The notes beneath the pieces are model-generated. The model was given only the letters and a program-made list of their open reading frames with translations, was not told where the DNA came from and searched no databases. A program made the translations under genes and the position numbers. Positions 1 to 5,186 of a stretch of 5,186 bases of DNA are shown here, piece after piece (the first letter of the stretch is position 1; each line of letters begins with the position of its first letter). This stretch comes from Rhizobiaceae bacterium (GTDB taxonomy: Bacteria; Pseudomonadota; Alphaproteobacteria; Rhizobiales; Rhizobiaceae), in NCBI GenBank assembly GCA_004299545.1, contig SCRB01001066.1:1-5186 (forward strand), written 5' to 3'.

Positions 1-93
1 AACGCCGCGTCGGTGACAGGCCAGATGATAGCGCTGGACGGCGGCCAGCATCTCGCCTGGGAAACGCCCGACATCATGGGAATACGGGAATGA
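1..93 (+). CDS. SDR-family oxidoreductase, C-terminal end only (5' part outside window)
   Basis: Frame 1 is open from the left edge to a TGA at 91-93 and encodes the last 30 residues of a protein. It contains [16 protein letters not shown], the C-terminal signature of short-chain dehydrogenase/reductases (TGQ, then a hydrophobic strand, then DGG) that closes the Rossmann fold near the cofactor and substrate pocket. The catalytic Ser-Tyr-Lys and the glycine-rich nucleotide-binding loop lie upstream and cannot be seen. The GGQHLAW ending resembles pteridine-reductase or FolM-like SDRs, but 30 residues cannot fix the substrate. The stop codon overlaps the uvrC start (ATGA), which suggests cotranscription and translational coupling. 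The family call is fairly safe; the specific function is unknown. Confidence 0.8.
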   Translation, partial: NAASVTGQMIALDGGQHLAWETPDIMGIRE

Positions 94-2168
94 ATGGTGC
101 GGCGCGCGCCAGCGTGGAAGAAGTGGAAGAACAGCAGGGCGGCCCCGACAGGGAGCAACAGGGCGGGACGGCCGCCGTTTCTCCTTCGCCTGAAAGCGAA
201 GCCACGCCGGCATCCGGCCCGGCGACGACCGGCATCGTCTGGGACAACGGCACGGATCAGGCCGCCCGCCTGCGCGGGAGCGAACTCATTCAGGCACTTG
301 TCAAGCGGTTGCCGAACGCGCCCGGCGTTTACCGCATGATGAATGCCGGCGGCGACGTGCTCTATGTCGGCAAGGCGCGGAACCTGAAGAAGCGCGTCAC
401 CAACTATGCCCAAGGCAGATACCATACGAACCGCATCGGCCGCATGGTGGCGCAGACGGCCGCCATGGAATTCGTCGTCACCCGGACGGAAACCGAGGCG
501 CTGCTGCTTGAGGCCAATCTCATCAAGAGGCTGCGGCCGCGATTCAACGTCCTCATGCGGGACGACAAGTCGTTTCCCTACATCCTGCTCACCGGGGACC
601 ACCGCGCTCCCGGAATTTTCAAGCATCGCGGCGCGCATTCGCGAAAAGGCGACTATTTCGGTCCCTTCGCATCCGCCGGCGCCGTCGGGCGCACGATCAA
701 CGCACTGCAGAAGGCCTTCCTACTTAGGAGTTGCACCGATTCGGTCTTCGAAACCCGCACGCGTCCCTGCCTGCTCTACCAGATCAAGCGGTGCTCAGCC
801 CCCTGCACCCGCGAAATCGACGAAAGCGGCTATCTGGCGCTGGTGAAGGAGGCGAAGGACTTTCTGTCGGGGCGCAGCCAGAAGGTGAAGGCGGAGATGG
901 CGCGGGCGATGCAGGAAGCCTCCGATTCGCTCGATTTCGAGAGGGCGGCGGTTTTCCGCGACAGGCTGGCGGCGCTGTCGCATGTGCAATCGCACCAGGG
1001 CATCAATCCGCAATCGACCGAGGAAGCGGACGTCTTCGCCATTCACCAGGAAGGCGGCCAAACCTGCATCGAGGTGTTCTTCTTCCGCACCGGCCAGAAC
1101 TGGGGAAACAGGGCCTATTTCCCGAAAGCCGATGCCGCGATCGAACCGGGCGAGGTGCTGGGCGCCTTCGTCGCGCAATTCTACGACGACCGGCAGGCGC
1201 CGAAATCGATCCTGCTTTCGATCGCGGTGGACGACCAGGATCTCCTCGCCGAGGCGCTCTCCATCCGCTCCGGCAGGAAAGTTTCCGTCTCCGTGCCTCG
1301 GCGCGGCGAGAAGAAGGACCTGACGGATCACGCGTTCCAGAACGCGCGCGAAGCGCTCGGGCGGAGGCTGGCGGAAACGTCTTCGCAGGCGCGCCTGCTC
1401 AAGGGCTTCGCCGAAACCTTCAATCTCGAGCGTGTGCCGCGGCGCATCGAGGTCTATGACAATTCCCACATTATGGGCACCAATGCCGTCGGCGCGATGA
1501 TCGTGGCCGGAGCGGAAGGGTTCGTGAAGAACCAGTACCGGAAATTCAACATCCGATCCGAAACGATCACGCCGGGCGACGATTTCGGCATGATGCGCGA
1601 GGTGATGGAACGGCGCTTCTCGCGTCTCCTCAAGGAAGAGGGATTGCCCGGTGCCAGCATGGCTTCGGAAGGGGAAGACGACGACGATCCCGCCCCTGCC
1701 GACACGTTCCCGGCATGGCCGGACGTCATCCTGATCGACGGCGGCAAGGGCCAGCTCTCGGCGGTTCGCACCATTCTGGAAAATCTCGGCATCACCAATT
1801 TCGTCACTGCGGTCGGCATCGCCAAGGGCGTGGACCGCGATGCCGGGCGCGAGCGCTTCTTCATCGAAGGCCGGGAAAGCTTTTCCTTGCCGGTGCGCGA
1901 CCCGGTGCTTTATTTCATCCAGCGCCTGCGTGACGAGGCGCACCGCTTCGCGATCGGTTCGCATCGTGCCCGGCGCAAGAAGGAGATGGTGAAGAACCCC
2001 CTCGACGAGATCGCCGGCATCGGCCCCGGCCGCAAGCGCGCTCTCCTCCATCATTTCGGCACCGCCAAGGCGGTCAGCCGCGCGGCGATGGAGGATCTCA
2101 CGGCGGTGTCCGGCATATCGGAGTCGGTGGCGCGACAAATTTACGGCCATTTTCATGAAAAAGGCTGA
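90..2168 (+). CDS. uvrC: UvrABC excinuclease subunit C (UvrC)
   Basis: UvrC makes both incisions flanking a DNA lesion in nucleotide excision repair, acting in the cytoplasm after UvrA-UvrB damage recognition. At 692 residues it exceeds E. coli UvrC (about 610) because of an N-terminal tail of about 65 residues and an acidic insert. Domains in order: GIY-YIG nuclease at about 74-155 (GVY 79-81, YVG 92-94, Arg97, Glu141) for the 3' cut; a four-cysteine region (C215, C227, C235, C239); the UVR/UvrB-binding helical pair at about 262-297; an RNase H-like nuclease at about 450-622 for the 5' cut, with Asp457 in YDNSH, Asp550 in IDGGKGQL and His618 in RDEAHRF; and tandem helix-hairpin-helix DNA-binding motifs at about 637-690. 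The ATG at 90 overlaps the upstream TGA, and a weak GGGAA lies 7 nt upstream. GTG codons at 114 and 123 are alternative starts that would shorten only the non-conserved tail. All expected catalytic residues appear to be present. Confidence 0.97.
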   Translation: MNGAARASVEEVEEQQGGPDREQQGGTAAVSPSPESEATPASGPATTGIVWDNGTDQAARLRGSELIQALVKRLPNAPGVYRMMNAGGDVLYVGKARNLKKRVTNYAQGRYHTNRIGRMVAQTAAMEFVVTRTETEALLLEANLIKRLRPRFNVLMRDDKSFPYILLTGDHRAPGIFKHRGAHSRKGDYFGPFASAGAVGRTINALQKAFLLRSCTDSVFETRTRPCLLYQIKRCSAPCTREIDESGYLALVKEAKDFLSGRSQKVKAEMARAMQEASDSLDFERAAVFRDRLAALSHVQSHQGINPQSTEEADVFAIHQEGGQTCIEVFFFRTGQNWGNRAYFPKADAAIEPGEVLGAFVAQFYDDRQAPKSILLSIAVDDQDLLAEALSIRSGRKVSVSVPRRGEKKDLTDHAFQNAREALGRRLAETSSQARLLKGFAETFNLERVPRRIEVYDNSHIMGTNAVGAMIVAGAEGFVKNQYRKFNIRSETITPGDDFGMMREVMERRFSRLLKEEGLPGASMASEGEDDDDPAPADTFPAWPDVILIDGGKGQLSAVRTILENLGITNFVTAVGIAKGVDRDAGRERFFIEGRESFSLPVRDPVLYFIQRLRDEAHRFAIGSHRARRKKEMVKNPLDEIAGIGPGRKRALLHHFGTAKAVSRAAMEDLTAVSGISESVARQIYGHFHEKG

Positions 2169-2235
2169 TTGCGGGCGCCGGTAACAAAGTGAGACAATGC
2201 CGGTACAATGTTGACCCGGTAGAGAAGGATCTGGT
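2169..2235 (+). other. uvrC-pgsA spacer with a direct repeat
   Basis: This 67-bp spacer is the only gap of any size inside the plus-strand cluster. It holds an imperfect direct repeat, GCCGGTAACAA at 2177-2187 and GCCGGTACAAT at 2199-2209. The copies are offset by 22 bp, about two helical turns. The 3' end carries the pgsA ribosome binding site. I see no hairpin followed by a T-run, so no intrinsic terminator. A TTGACC at 2211-2216 resembles a -35 element, but no convincing -10 fits before the start codon. Any regulatory role is speculative. Confidence 0.4.
2222..2229 (+). promoter_or_regulatory. Ribosome binding site fixing the TTG start of pgsA
   Basis: The purine-rich GAGAAGGA, with core AAGGA at 2225-2229, ends 6 nt before the TTG at 2236, a normal Shine-Dalgarno distance. 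An in-frame TGA at 2212-2214 blocks any earlier start. The first in-frame ATG is at 2299, already inside the conserved N-terminal LPNMLTYGR stretch. This element is therefore the main evidence for the TTG start. Confidence 0.75.
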
Positions 2236-2859
2236 TTGACTGTTCAGGCAACACCCCGCGGCAACCTCTTGCGTAGACCGGCGTTCAACCTGCCCAACAT
2301 GCTGACCTACGGCCGCATCCTCGCGGTCGTCCTCGTCGGCCTGTGTTTCTTCGCCGAGGGGCGATTGGCATCGAGCGAAACCGCGCGCTGGACGGCTTTC
2401 GGCATTTTCACGGCGGCCAGCATCACCGACTTTCTCGACGGCTATCTCGCGCGCATCTGGAAACAGACCTCCAATATCGGCCGCATGCTCGATCCGATCG
2501 CCGACAAGCTACTGGTTTCGACCTGCCTCCTGCTTCTCGCGGCTGATACTGAAAAGACAATCGCCGGATGGACGCTTTGGGCTGCAATCATCATCCTGTG
2601 CCGCGAGATCCTCGTTTCGGGCCTGCGGGAATATCTCGCCGGGTTGAAAGTCTCCGTCTCGGTGACGCGGCTCGCCAAGTGGAAAACGACGGTCCAGATG
2701 GTCGCCCTCGGCTTCCTGCTCGCCGGCCCCGCCGGCGAGAAGATCCTGCCCTACACGATCGCGATCGGAAACGTCCTCTTGTGGGTCGCGGCGCTGCTCA
2801 CGCTTTACACCGGCTACGATTATTTCCGCGCCGGGCTGAAACATGTGATCGACGAATGA
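2236..2859 (+). CDS. pgsA: CDP-diacylglycerol--glycerol-3-phosphate 3-phosphatidyltransferase (phosphatidylglycerophosphate synthase)
   Basis: This inner-membrane enzyme transfers the phosphatidyl group from CDP-diacylglycerol to sn-glycerol 3-phosphate, giving phosphatidylglycerophosphate and CMP. It is the committed step to phosphatidylglycerol and cardiolipin. The CDP-alcohol phosphotransferase motif DxxDGxxAR(x8)G(x3)D(x3)D is complete: D65, D68, G69, A72, R73, G82, D86 and D90. The acidic residues bind the divalent metal and act in catalysis. Several hydrophobic segments (about 22-40, 52-68, 92-103, 112-127, 152-164 and 173-191) fit the six-helix family fold. The N-terminal LPNMLTYGRI and the IGRMLDPIADK segment are typical of PgsA rather than phosphatidylserine synthase. 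At 207 residues it is slightly longer than E. coli PgsA (about 182), partly because of an 18-residue polar N-terminus. The start is TTG, supported by a good ribosome binding site; a TTG at 2269 is a less supported alternative. It lies downstream of uvrC, as in enterobacteria, and 4 bp before moaD. Confidence 0.95.
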   Translation: MTVQATPRGNLLRRPAFNLPNMLTYGRILAVVLVGLCFFAEGRLASSETARWTAFGIFTAASITDFLDGYLARIWKQTSNIGRMLDPIADKLLVSTCLLLLAADTEKTIAGWTLWAAIIILCREILVSGLREYLAGLKVSVSVTRLAKWKTTVQMVALGFLLAGPAGEKILPYTIAIGNVLLWVAALLTLYTGYDYFRAGLKHVIDE

Positions 2860-2863
2860 GGCC

Positions 2864-3118
2864 ATGACCAAGCTTGTCTATTTCGCCTGGGTGCGTGAGA
2901 GGATCGGGGTCCCGGAAGAAGAAGTCGCCCTTCCTCCCGAGATCGAGACCGTGCACGATCTCCTTCGCTGGCTGAAGGGCCGTGGCGAGGAATATGCCTT
3001 CGCCCTTGCACATGAGGATGTCATTCGTGTCGCGCTTGATCGAGAGCACACGGACCACGATGCAAAACTGGCGGGGGCGCGGGAGGTCGCGCTTTTCCCG
3101 CCGATGACGGGCGGCTGA
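2864..3118 (+). CDS. moaD: Molybdopterin synthase small (sulfur-carrier) subunit MoaD
   Basis: MoaD is an 84-residue ubiquitin-like (beta-grasp) sulfur carrier. Its C-terminal glycine is adenylated by MoeB and converted to a thiocarboxylate, which supplies the dithiolene sulfurs of molybdopterin inside the MoaD2-MoaE2 heterotetramer. The sequence shows the expected N-terminal strand (KLVYFAWVRERIG), a helix around 28-42 (ETVHDLLRWLKG) and the obligatory Gly-Gly end (FPPMTGG, G83-G84). The length matches the family (about 80 residues). The ATG lies 4 bp after the pgsA stop. The only Shine-Dalgarno-like bases (GAGG) fall within the pgsA stop region and sit unusually close to the ATG, so translation probably relies on coupling to pgsA. 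The stop is 1 bp from moaE, its obligate partner. A general ThiS-like sulfur carrier is excluded by the moaE neighbour. Confidence 0.94.
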   Translation: MTKLVYFAWVRERIGVPEEEVALPPEIETVHDLLRWLKGRGEEYAFALAHEDVIRVALDREHTDHDAKLAGAREVALFPPMTGG

Positions 3119-3119
3119 G

Positions 3120-3596
3120 ATGAGCGAGCACGTGCCGCCGTCCATCCGGATCCAGAAAGAGGATTTCGACGCCGCCAGGGAGGCCGAGAGGCTGACCCGT
3201 GGCCGGCGGGACGTCGGCGCCGTCGTGACCTTTATCGGTCTTTGCCGCGACGAGCACGGCACGCTTGCCGCTCTGGAACTGGAGCACTACCCCGGGATGG
3301 CGGAAGCGGAGATCAGCCGCATCGCGGCGGAAGCGATGGCGCGCTGGCCCTTGGGCGGTCTCACCATCATCCATCGCCACGGGATGGTCAGGCCCGGCGA
3401 GAACATCGTTCTGGTCGTGGCAGCGTCGCGGCATCGCCACGCGGCGTTCGAGGCGGCGAGTTTCGTGATGGATTTCCTGAAAACGGAAGCGCCCTTCTGG
3501 AAGAAGCAGCACCTGACGGACGGGACGAATGGCGGCTGGGTCGAAGCAAAGGAAAGCGATGCCGAGATGCTCGGACGCTGGACGCGCGAAAACTGA
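3120..3596 (+). CDS. moaE: Molybdopterin synthase catalytic (large) subunit MoaE
   Basis: MoaE converts cyclic pyranopterin monophosphate to molybdopterin in the cytoplasm, using sulfur from the thiocarboxylated C-terminus of MoaD. The 158-residue length is normal for the family (about 150). Visible family features are the internal VGAVVTFIGLCRDE strand with Arg43, the HYPGMAE segment (56-62), the HRHGMVRPGE segment (85-94), the basic SRHRHAAF pocket (103-110), and the active-site block LKTEAPFWKK. In that block K121 and K128 keep the 7-residue spacing of the catalytic lysines of E. coli MoaE (K119 and K126). The C-terminal GGWVEAKESD is also typical. The ATG begins one base after the moaD TGA, so the two subunits are probably translationally coupled and made in matched amounts. 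No strong separate ribosome binding site is seen. MoaA, MoaB/MogA, MoaC and MoeB are not encoded in this window. Confidence 0.95.
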   Translation: MSEHVPPSIRIQKEDFDAAREAERLTRGRRDVGAVVTFIGLCRDEHGTLAALELEHYPGMAEAEISRIAAEAMARWPLGGLTIIHRHGMVRPGENIVLVVAASRHRHAAFEAASFVMDFLKTEAPFWKKQHLTDGTNGGWVEAKESDAEMLGRWTREN

Positions 3597-3662
3597 CCCA
3601 CACCGCCCGAGCCAACGAAACCTCCGGCGCCTGCAACCATAAGGGCCTCGGCTACAGTCGCG
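3597..3662. other. Convergent spacer between moaE and the protease gene
   Basis: Transcription from both sides ends in these 66 bp. The only secondary structure I see is weak: CCGAGCC near 3608 against GGGCCTCGG near 3646, a bulged stem with a loop of about 30 nt and no T-run on either strand. I cannot support an intrinsic terminator here. Termination may be Rho-dependent or lie inside the opposing gene. Confidence 0.3.
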
Positions 3663-5186
3663 CTATCCGTCGATCCTGACCGTCACGAAACGCAGTTCGC
3701 CCGTTTTCGAAGAGAGCATCAGAAGCGCCGCCCTACGGTTCTGCTGCCTGAGCGCGGCGATGCGGTCACGCACGTCCTTTGGCGTCGACACTGCCTGTTG
3801 CGAAATCTCCGTGATGACCTCGCCCACAGCTATGCCTTTTTCCGCCGCGGGAGAATCGGGAACAACCTGTGTGACGATAACGCCCTTCACATCCGGCGCG
3901 ATCTTGAACTTGCCGCGGTTCTCCTGGTTGAGTTCGCCGAGCGTCATGCCGAGCACCAGGCCTTCGGAGGGTTTCGCGCTCGGATGTTGCTGCGATTTCG
4001 ACGGTGTTTTGCCGGCCTGCTCATCCTGGTCCTGAAGCCGCCCGAGCTTGACCTTGACCGTCTGTTCCTTGCCCTTGCGGACGACCACCACATCGACGGT
4101 CTTGCCGACATCGTCTTCGGCGACGATGCGCGGCAGATCGCGCATTTCCTTCACGTCCTGCCCGTCGAACTTCACGATCACGTCGCCCGGTTCAATCGAT
4201 CCGTTATCGACCGGCCCCCCCTTGACGATGCCGGCGACAAGCGCCCCCCGCGCCTGCCCCATGCCGAGGCTGTCGGCGATGTCGTCGGTGACCTGCTGGA
4301 TGCGCACGCCGAGCCAGGCCCGCCGCGTCTCGCCATATTTGCTCAGTTGCTCGACCACTTCCGAGGCGAGCTTCGAAGGGATGGAGAAGCCGATGCCGAT
4401 CGAGCCGCCTGACGGCGAGATGATCGCGGTGTTGATGCCGATGACCTCGCCCGCCATGTTGAACAACGGGCCGCCGGAATTGCCGCGGTTGATGGCGGCA
4501 TCCGTCTGGATGTAGTCGTCATATGGGCCGGAATTGATGTCGCGGTTGACGGCGGAAACGATGCCGAGCGTCACCGTGCCGCCAAGGCCGAACGGATTGC
4601 CGATCGCCATGACCCAGTCACCGATCCGCATCTTGTCGGAATCGCCGAACTTGACGGCCGTCATCTTGTGCTTGGTCGGATCGACCTTGAGGACGGCGAG
4701 GTCCGTCTTCGTGTCCTTGCCGAGCAATGTCGCCTTCAGGCGGACGCCGTCCTGGAAATTCACCTCGATGTCGTCGGCGCCCGCTATGACGTGGTTGTTG
4801 GTGACGATGATGCCTTCCTTCGCATCGACGACGAATCCGGAGCCGAGCGATTCGACCTTGCGACTCGTGTCAGGCTGACCCTGGCTGTTCTTGTGGTTGA
4901 AGAAGTCGTTGAAGAAGTCCTGGAAAGGCGACCCTTGAGGCAACTTCGGCATGGGAACGCCGCCCCGGTCGTCGCCGCCCTGATCGTCGCCGCCCTGCCC
5001 ACCCTGATCGTCCTCGCCGCCATTATCGTCGCCCGTTATGGTCTGCGACGTCGAAATATTGACGACCGAGCCGATCAGCCGCTGCGCGAGATCCGCGACG
5101 GAGGCGGGTCCCTGGCTGTTCATCGGCTGCACATGGGCCGGCCCCGCCCCTACGCCCATCGCCAGAGCCGTAGCCGCCGCGAGTGC
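3663..5186 (-). CDS. degP: Periplasmic Do-family (HtrA/DegP-type) serine protease, 5' end outside window
   Basis: HtrA proteases degrade or refold damaged envelope proteins in the periplasm. The reading frame runs from the stop at 3663-3665 to the right edge, so the start codon is not in view. The ATG at 5157-5159 is probably internal, because the nine codons before it read ALAAATALA, like the hydrophobic core of a signal peptide. Counting from that ATG (498 codons), the chymotrypsin-like domain covers about 100-265 with His123 (TNNHVIAG), Asp153 (TDLAVLKVD) and Ser228 (NRGNSGGP) as a complete catalytic triad. PDZ1 is about 281-373 (begins RAWLGVRIQ) and PDZ2 about 401-497, joined by a polar linker at 376-400. 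Residues 43-69 form an Asp/Gly-rich insert just ahead of the phenylalanine-rich FQDFFNDFF segment that leads into the protease domain. Two PDZ domains separate it from the single-PDZ DegS type. DegP versus DegQ, and which paralogue this is, cannot be decided from sequence alone, so the symbol is a family-level label. Confidence 0.93.
   Translation of the reverse strand, partial: ALAAATALAMGVGAGPAHVQPMNSQGPASVADLAQRLIGSVVNISTSQTITGDDNGGEDDQGGQGGDDQGGDDRGGVPMPKLPQGSPFQDFFNDFFNHKNSQGQPDTSRKVESLGSGFVVDAKEGIIVTNNHVIAGADDIEVNFQDGVRLKATLLGKDTKTDLAVLKVDPTKHKMTAVKFGDSDKMRIGDWVMAIGNPFGLGGTVTLGIVSAVNRDINSGPYDDYIQTDAAINRGNSGGPLFNMAGEVIGINTAIISPSGGSIGIGFSIPSKLASEVVEQLSKYGETRRAWLGVRIQQVTDDIADSLGMGQARGALVAGIVKGGPVDNGSIEPGDVIVKFDGQDVKEMRDLPRIVAEDDVGKTVDVVVVRKGKEQTVKVKLGRLQDQDEQAGKTPSKSQQHPSAKPSEGLVLGMTLGELNQENRGKFKIAPDVKGVIVTQVVPDSPAAEKGIAVGEVITEISQQAVSTPKDVRDRIAALRQQNRRAALLMLSSKTGELRFVTVRIDG
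4971..5036 (-). repeat. Imperfect 15-bp tandem repeat encoding a GGDDQ-like stretch in the protease
   Basis: On the plus strand GTCGCCGCCCTGATC at 4971-4985 is followed directly by GTCGCCGCCCTG at 4986-4997, and related ATCGTC and CGCCGCC blocks continue to about 5036. On the coding strand this gives repeating Gly-Gly-Asp-Asp-Gln units (GGDDQGGDDRGG and upstream variants). The period is a multiple of three, so changes in copy number would keep the frame. The repeat lies between the mature N-terminus and the protease domain. Confidence 0.7.

Noticed and set aside
795..2156. Long open frame of 453 codons antisense to uvrC
   Set aside because: It lies wholly opposite a clear uvrC, its translation is Arg/His/Ala-rich without recognisable motifs, and such frames are expected opposite GC-rich codons with strong third-position bias.
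2211..2240. TTGACC resembling a -35 promoter element before pgsA
   Set aside because: A -10 at 16-18 bp spacing would fall on the pgsA start codon, and the bases there (GTTTGA) do not match. It is not supported as a promoter.
3607..3656. Possible terminator hairpin between moaE and the protease
   Set aside because: The best stem is short and bulged with a loop of about 30 nt and no T-run on either strand.
4213..4250. C-runs (GGCCCCCCCTT and GCGCCCCCCGCG) as possible slippage or frameshift sites in the protease
   Set aside because: The reading frame continues normally through both into recognisable PDZ1 sequence, so there is no evidence of a frameshift or programmed event.
3798..4412. Plus-strand open frames antisense to the protease gene, up to 204 codons
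   Set aside because: The minus strand encodes a full HtrA triad and PDZ domains. The plus-strand translations show no family features and are shadows of that gene.
1..5186. Novel defence, mobile or CRISPR-like system
   Set aside because: No spaced repeats, transposase, integrase, toxin-antitoxin or phage-like genes are seen. Every substantial frame is explained by a known housekeeping family.

Overview
The window looks like a GC-rich alphaproteobacterial chromosome, most likely Rhizobiaceae (Rhizobium, Ensifer, Shinella or a relative). This rests on protein character: a UvrC with a long non-conserved N-terminal tail, a MoaD beginning MTKLVYFAWVRERIG, and a Do-family protease with an Asp/Gly-rich insert. 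It is inference without a database search. All genes look intact except the two cut by the window edges. I see no mobile element, tRNA, rRNA or CRISPR array.

Layout: positions 1-93 are the last 30 codons of an SDR-family oxidoreductase, whose stop overlaps the start of uvrC in an ATGA arrangement. uvrC (90-2168) encodes the nuclease subunit of nucleotide excision repair. After a 67-bp spacer comes pgsA (2236-2859, TTG start), the committed enzyme of phosphatidylglycerol synthesis. moaD (2864-3118) follows after 4 bp, and moaE (3120-3596) after 1 bp more; together they encode molybdopterin synthase. All five genes lie on the plus strand with almost no space between them, so they probably form one transcription unit, with a possible internal signal in the uvrC-pgsA spacer. 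A 66-bp spacer separates moaE from a convergent minus-strand gene (3663 to the right edge) for a periplasmic HtrA/DegP-type serine protease with two PDZ domains. Its true start lies beyond position 5186.

Functionally the plus-strand cluster is housekeeping: DNA repair, membrane lipid synthesis and molybdenum cofactor synthesis. Only MoaD and MoaE work as one enzyme. The uvrC-pgsA pairing is also known from enterobacteria such as E. coli. The protease belongs to envelope protein quality control and is a separate unit.

I did not find an undescribed system here. The points most worth a second look are modest: a possible iron-sulfur cysteine set in UvrC, low-complexity extensions in UvrC and the protease, a two-turn direct repeat ahead of pgsA, and the TTG start of pgsA. 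No gene-free stretch exceeds 67 bp.
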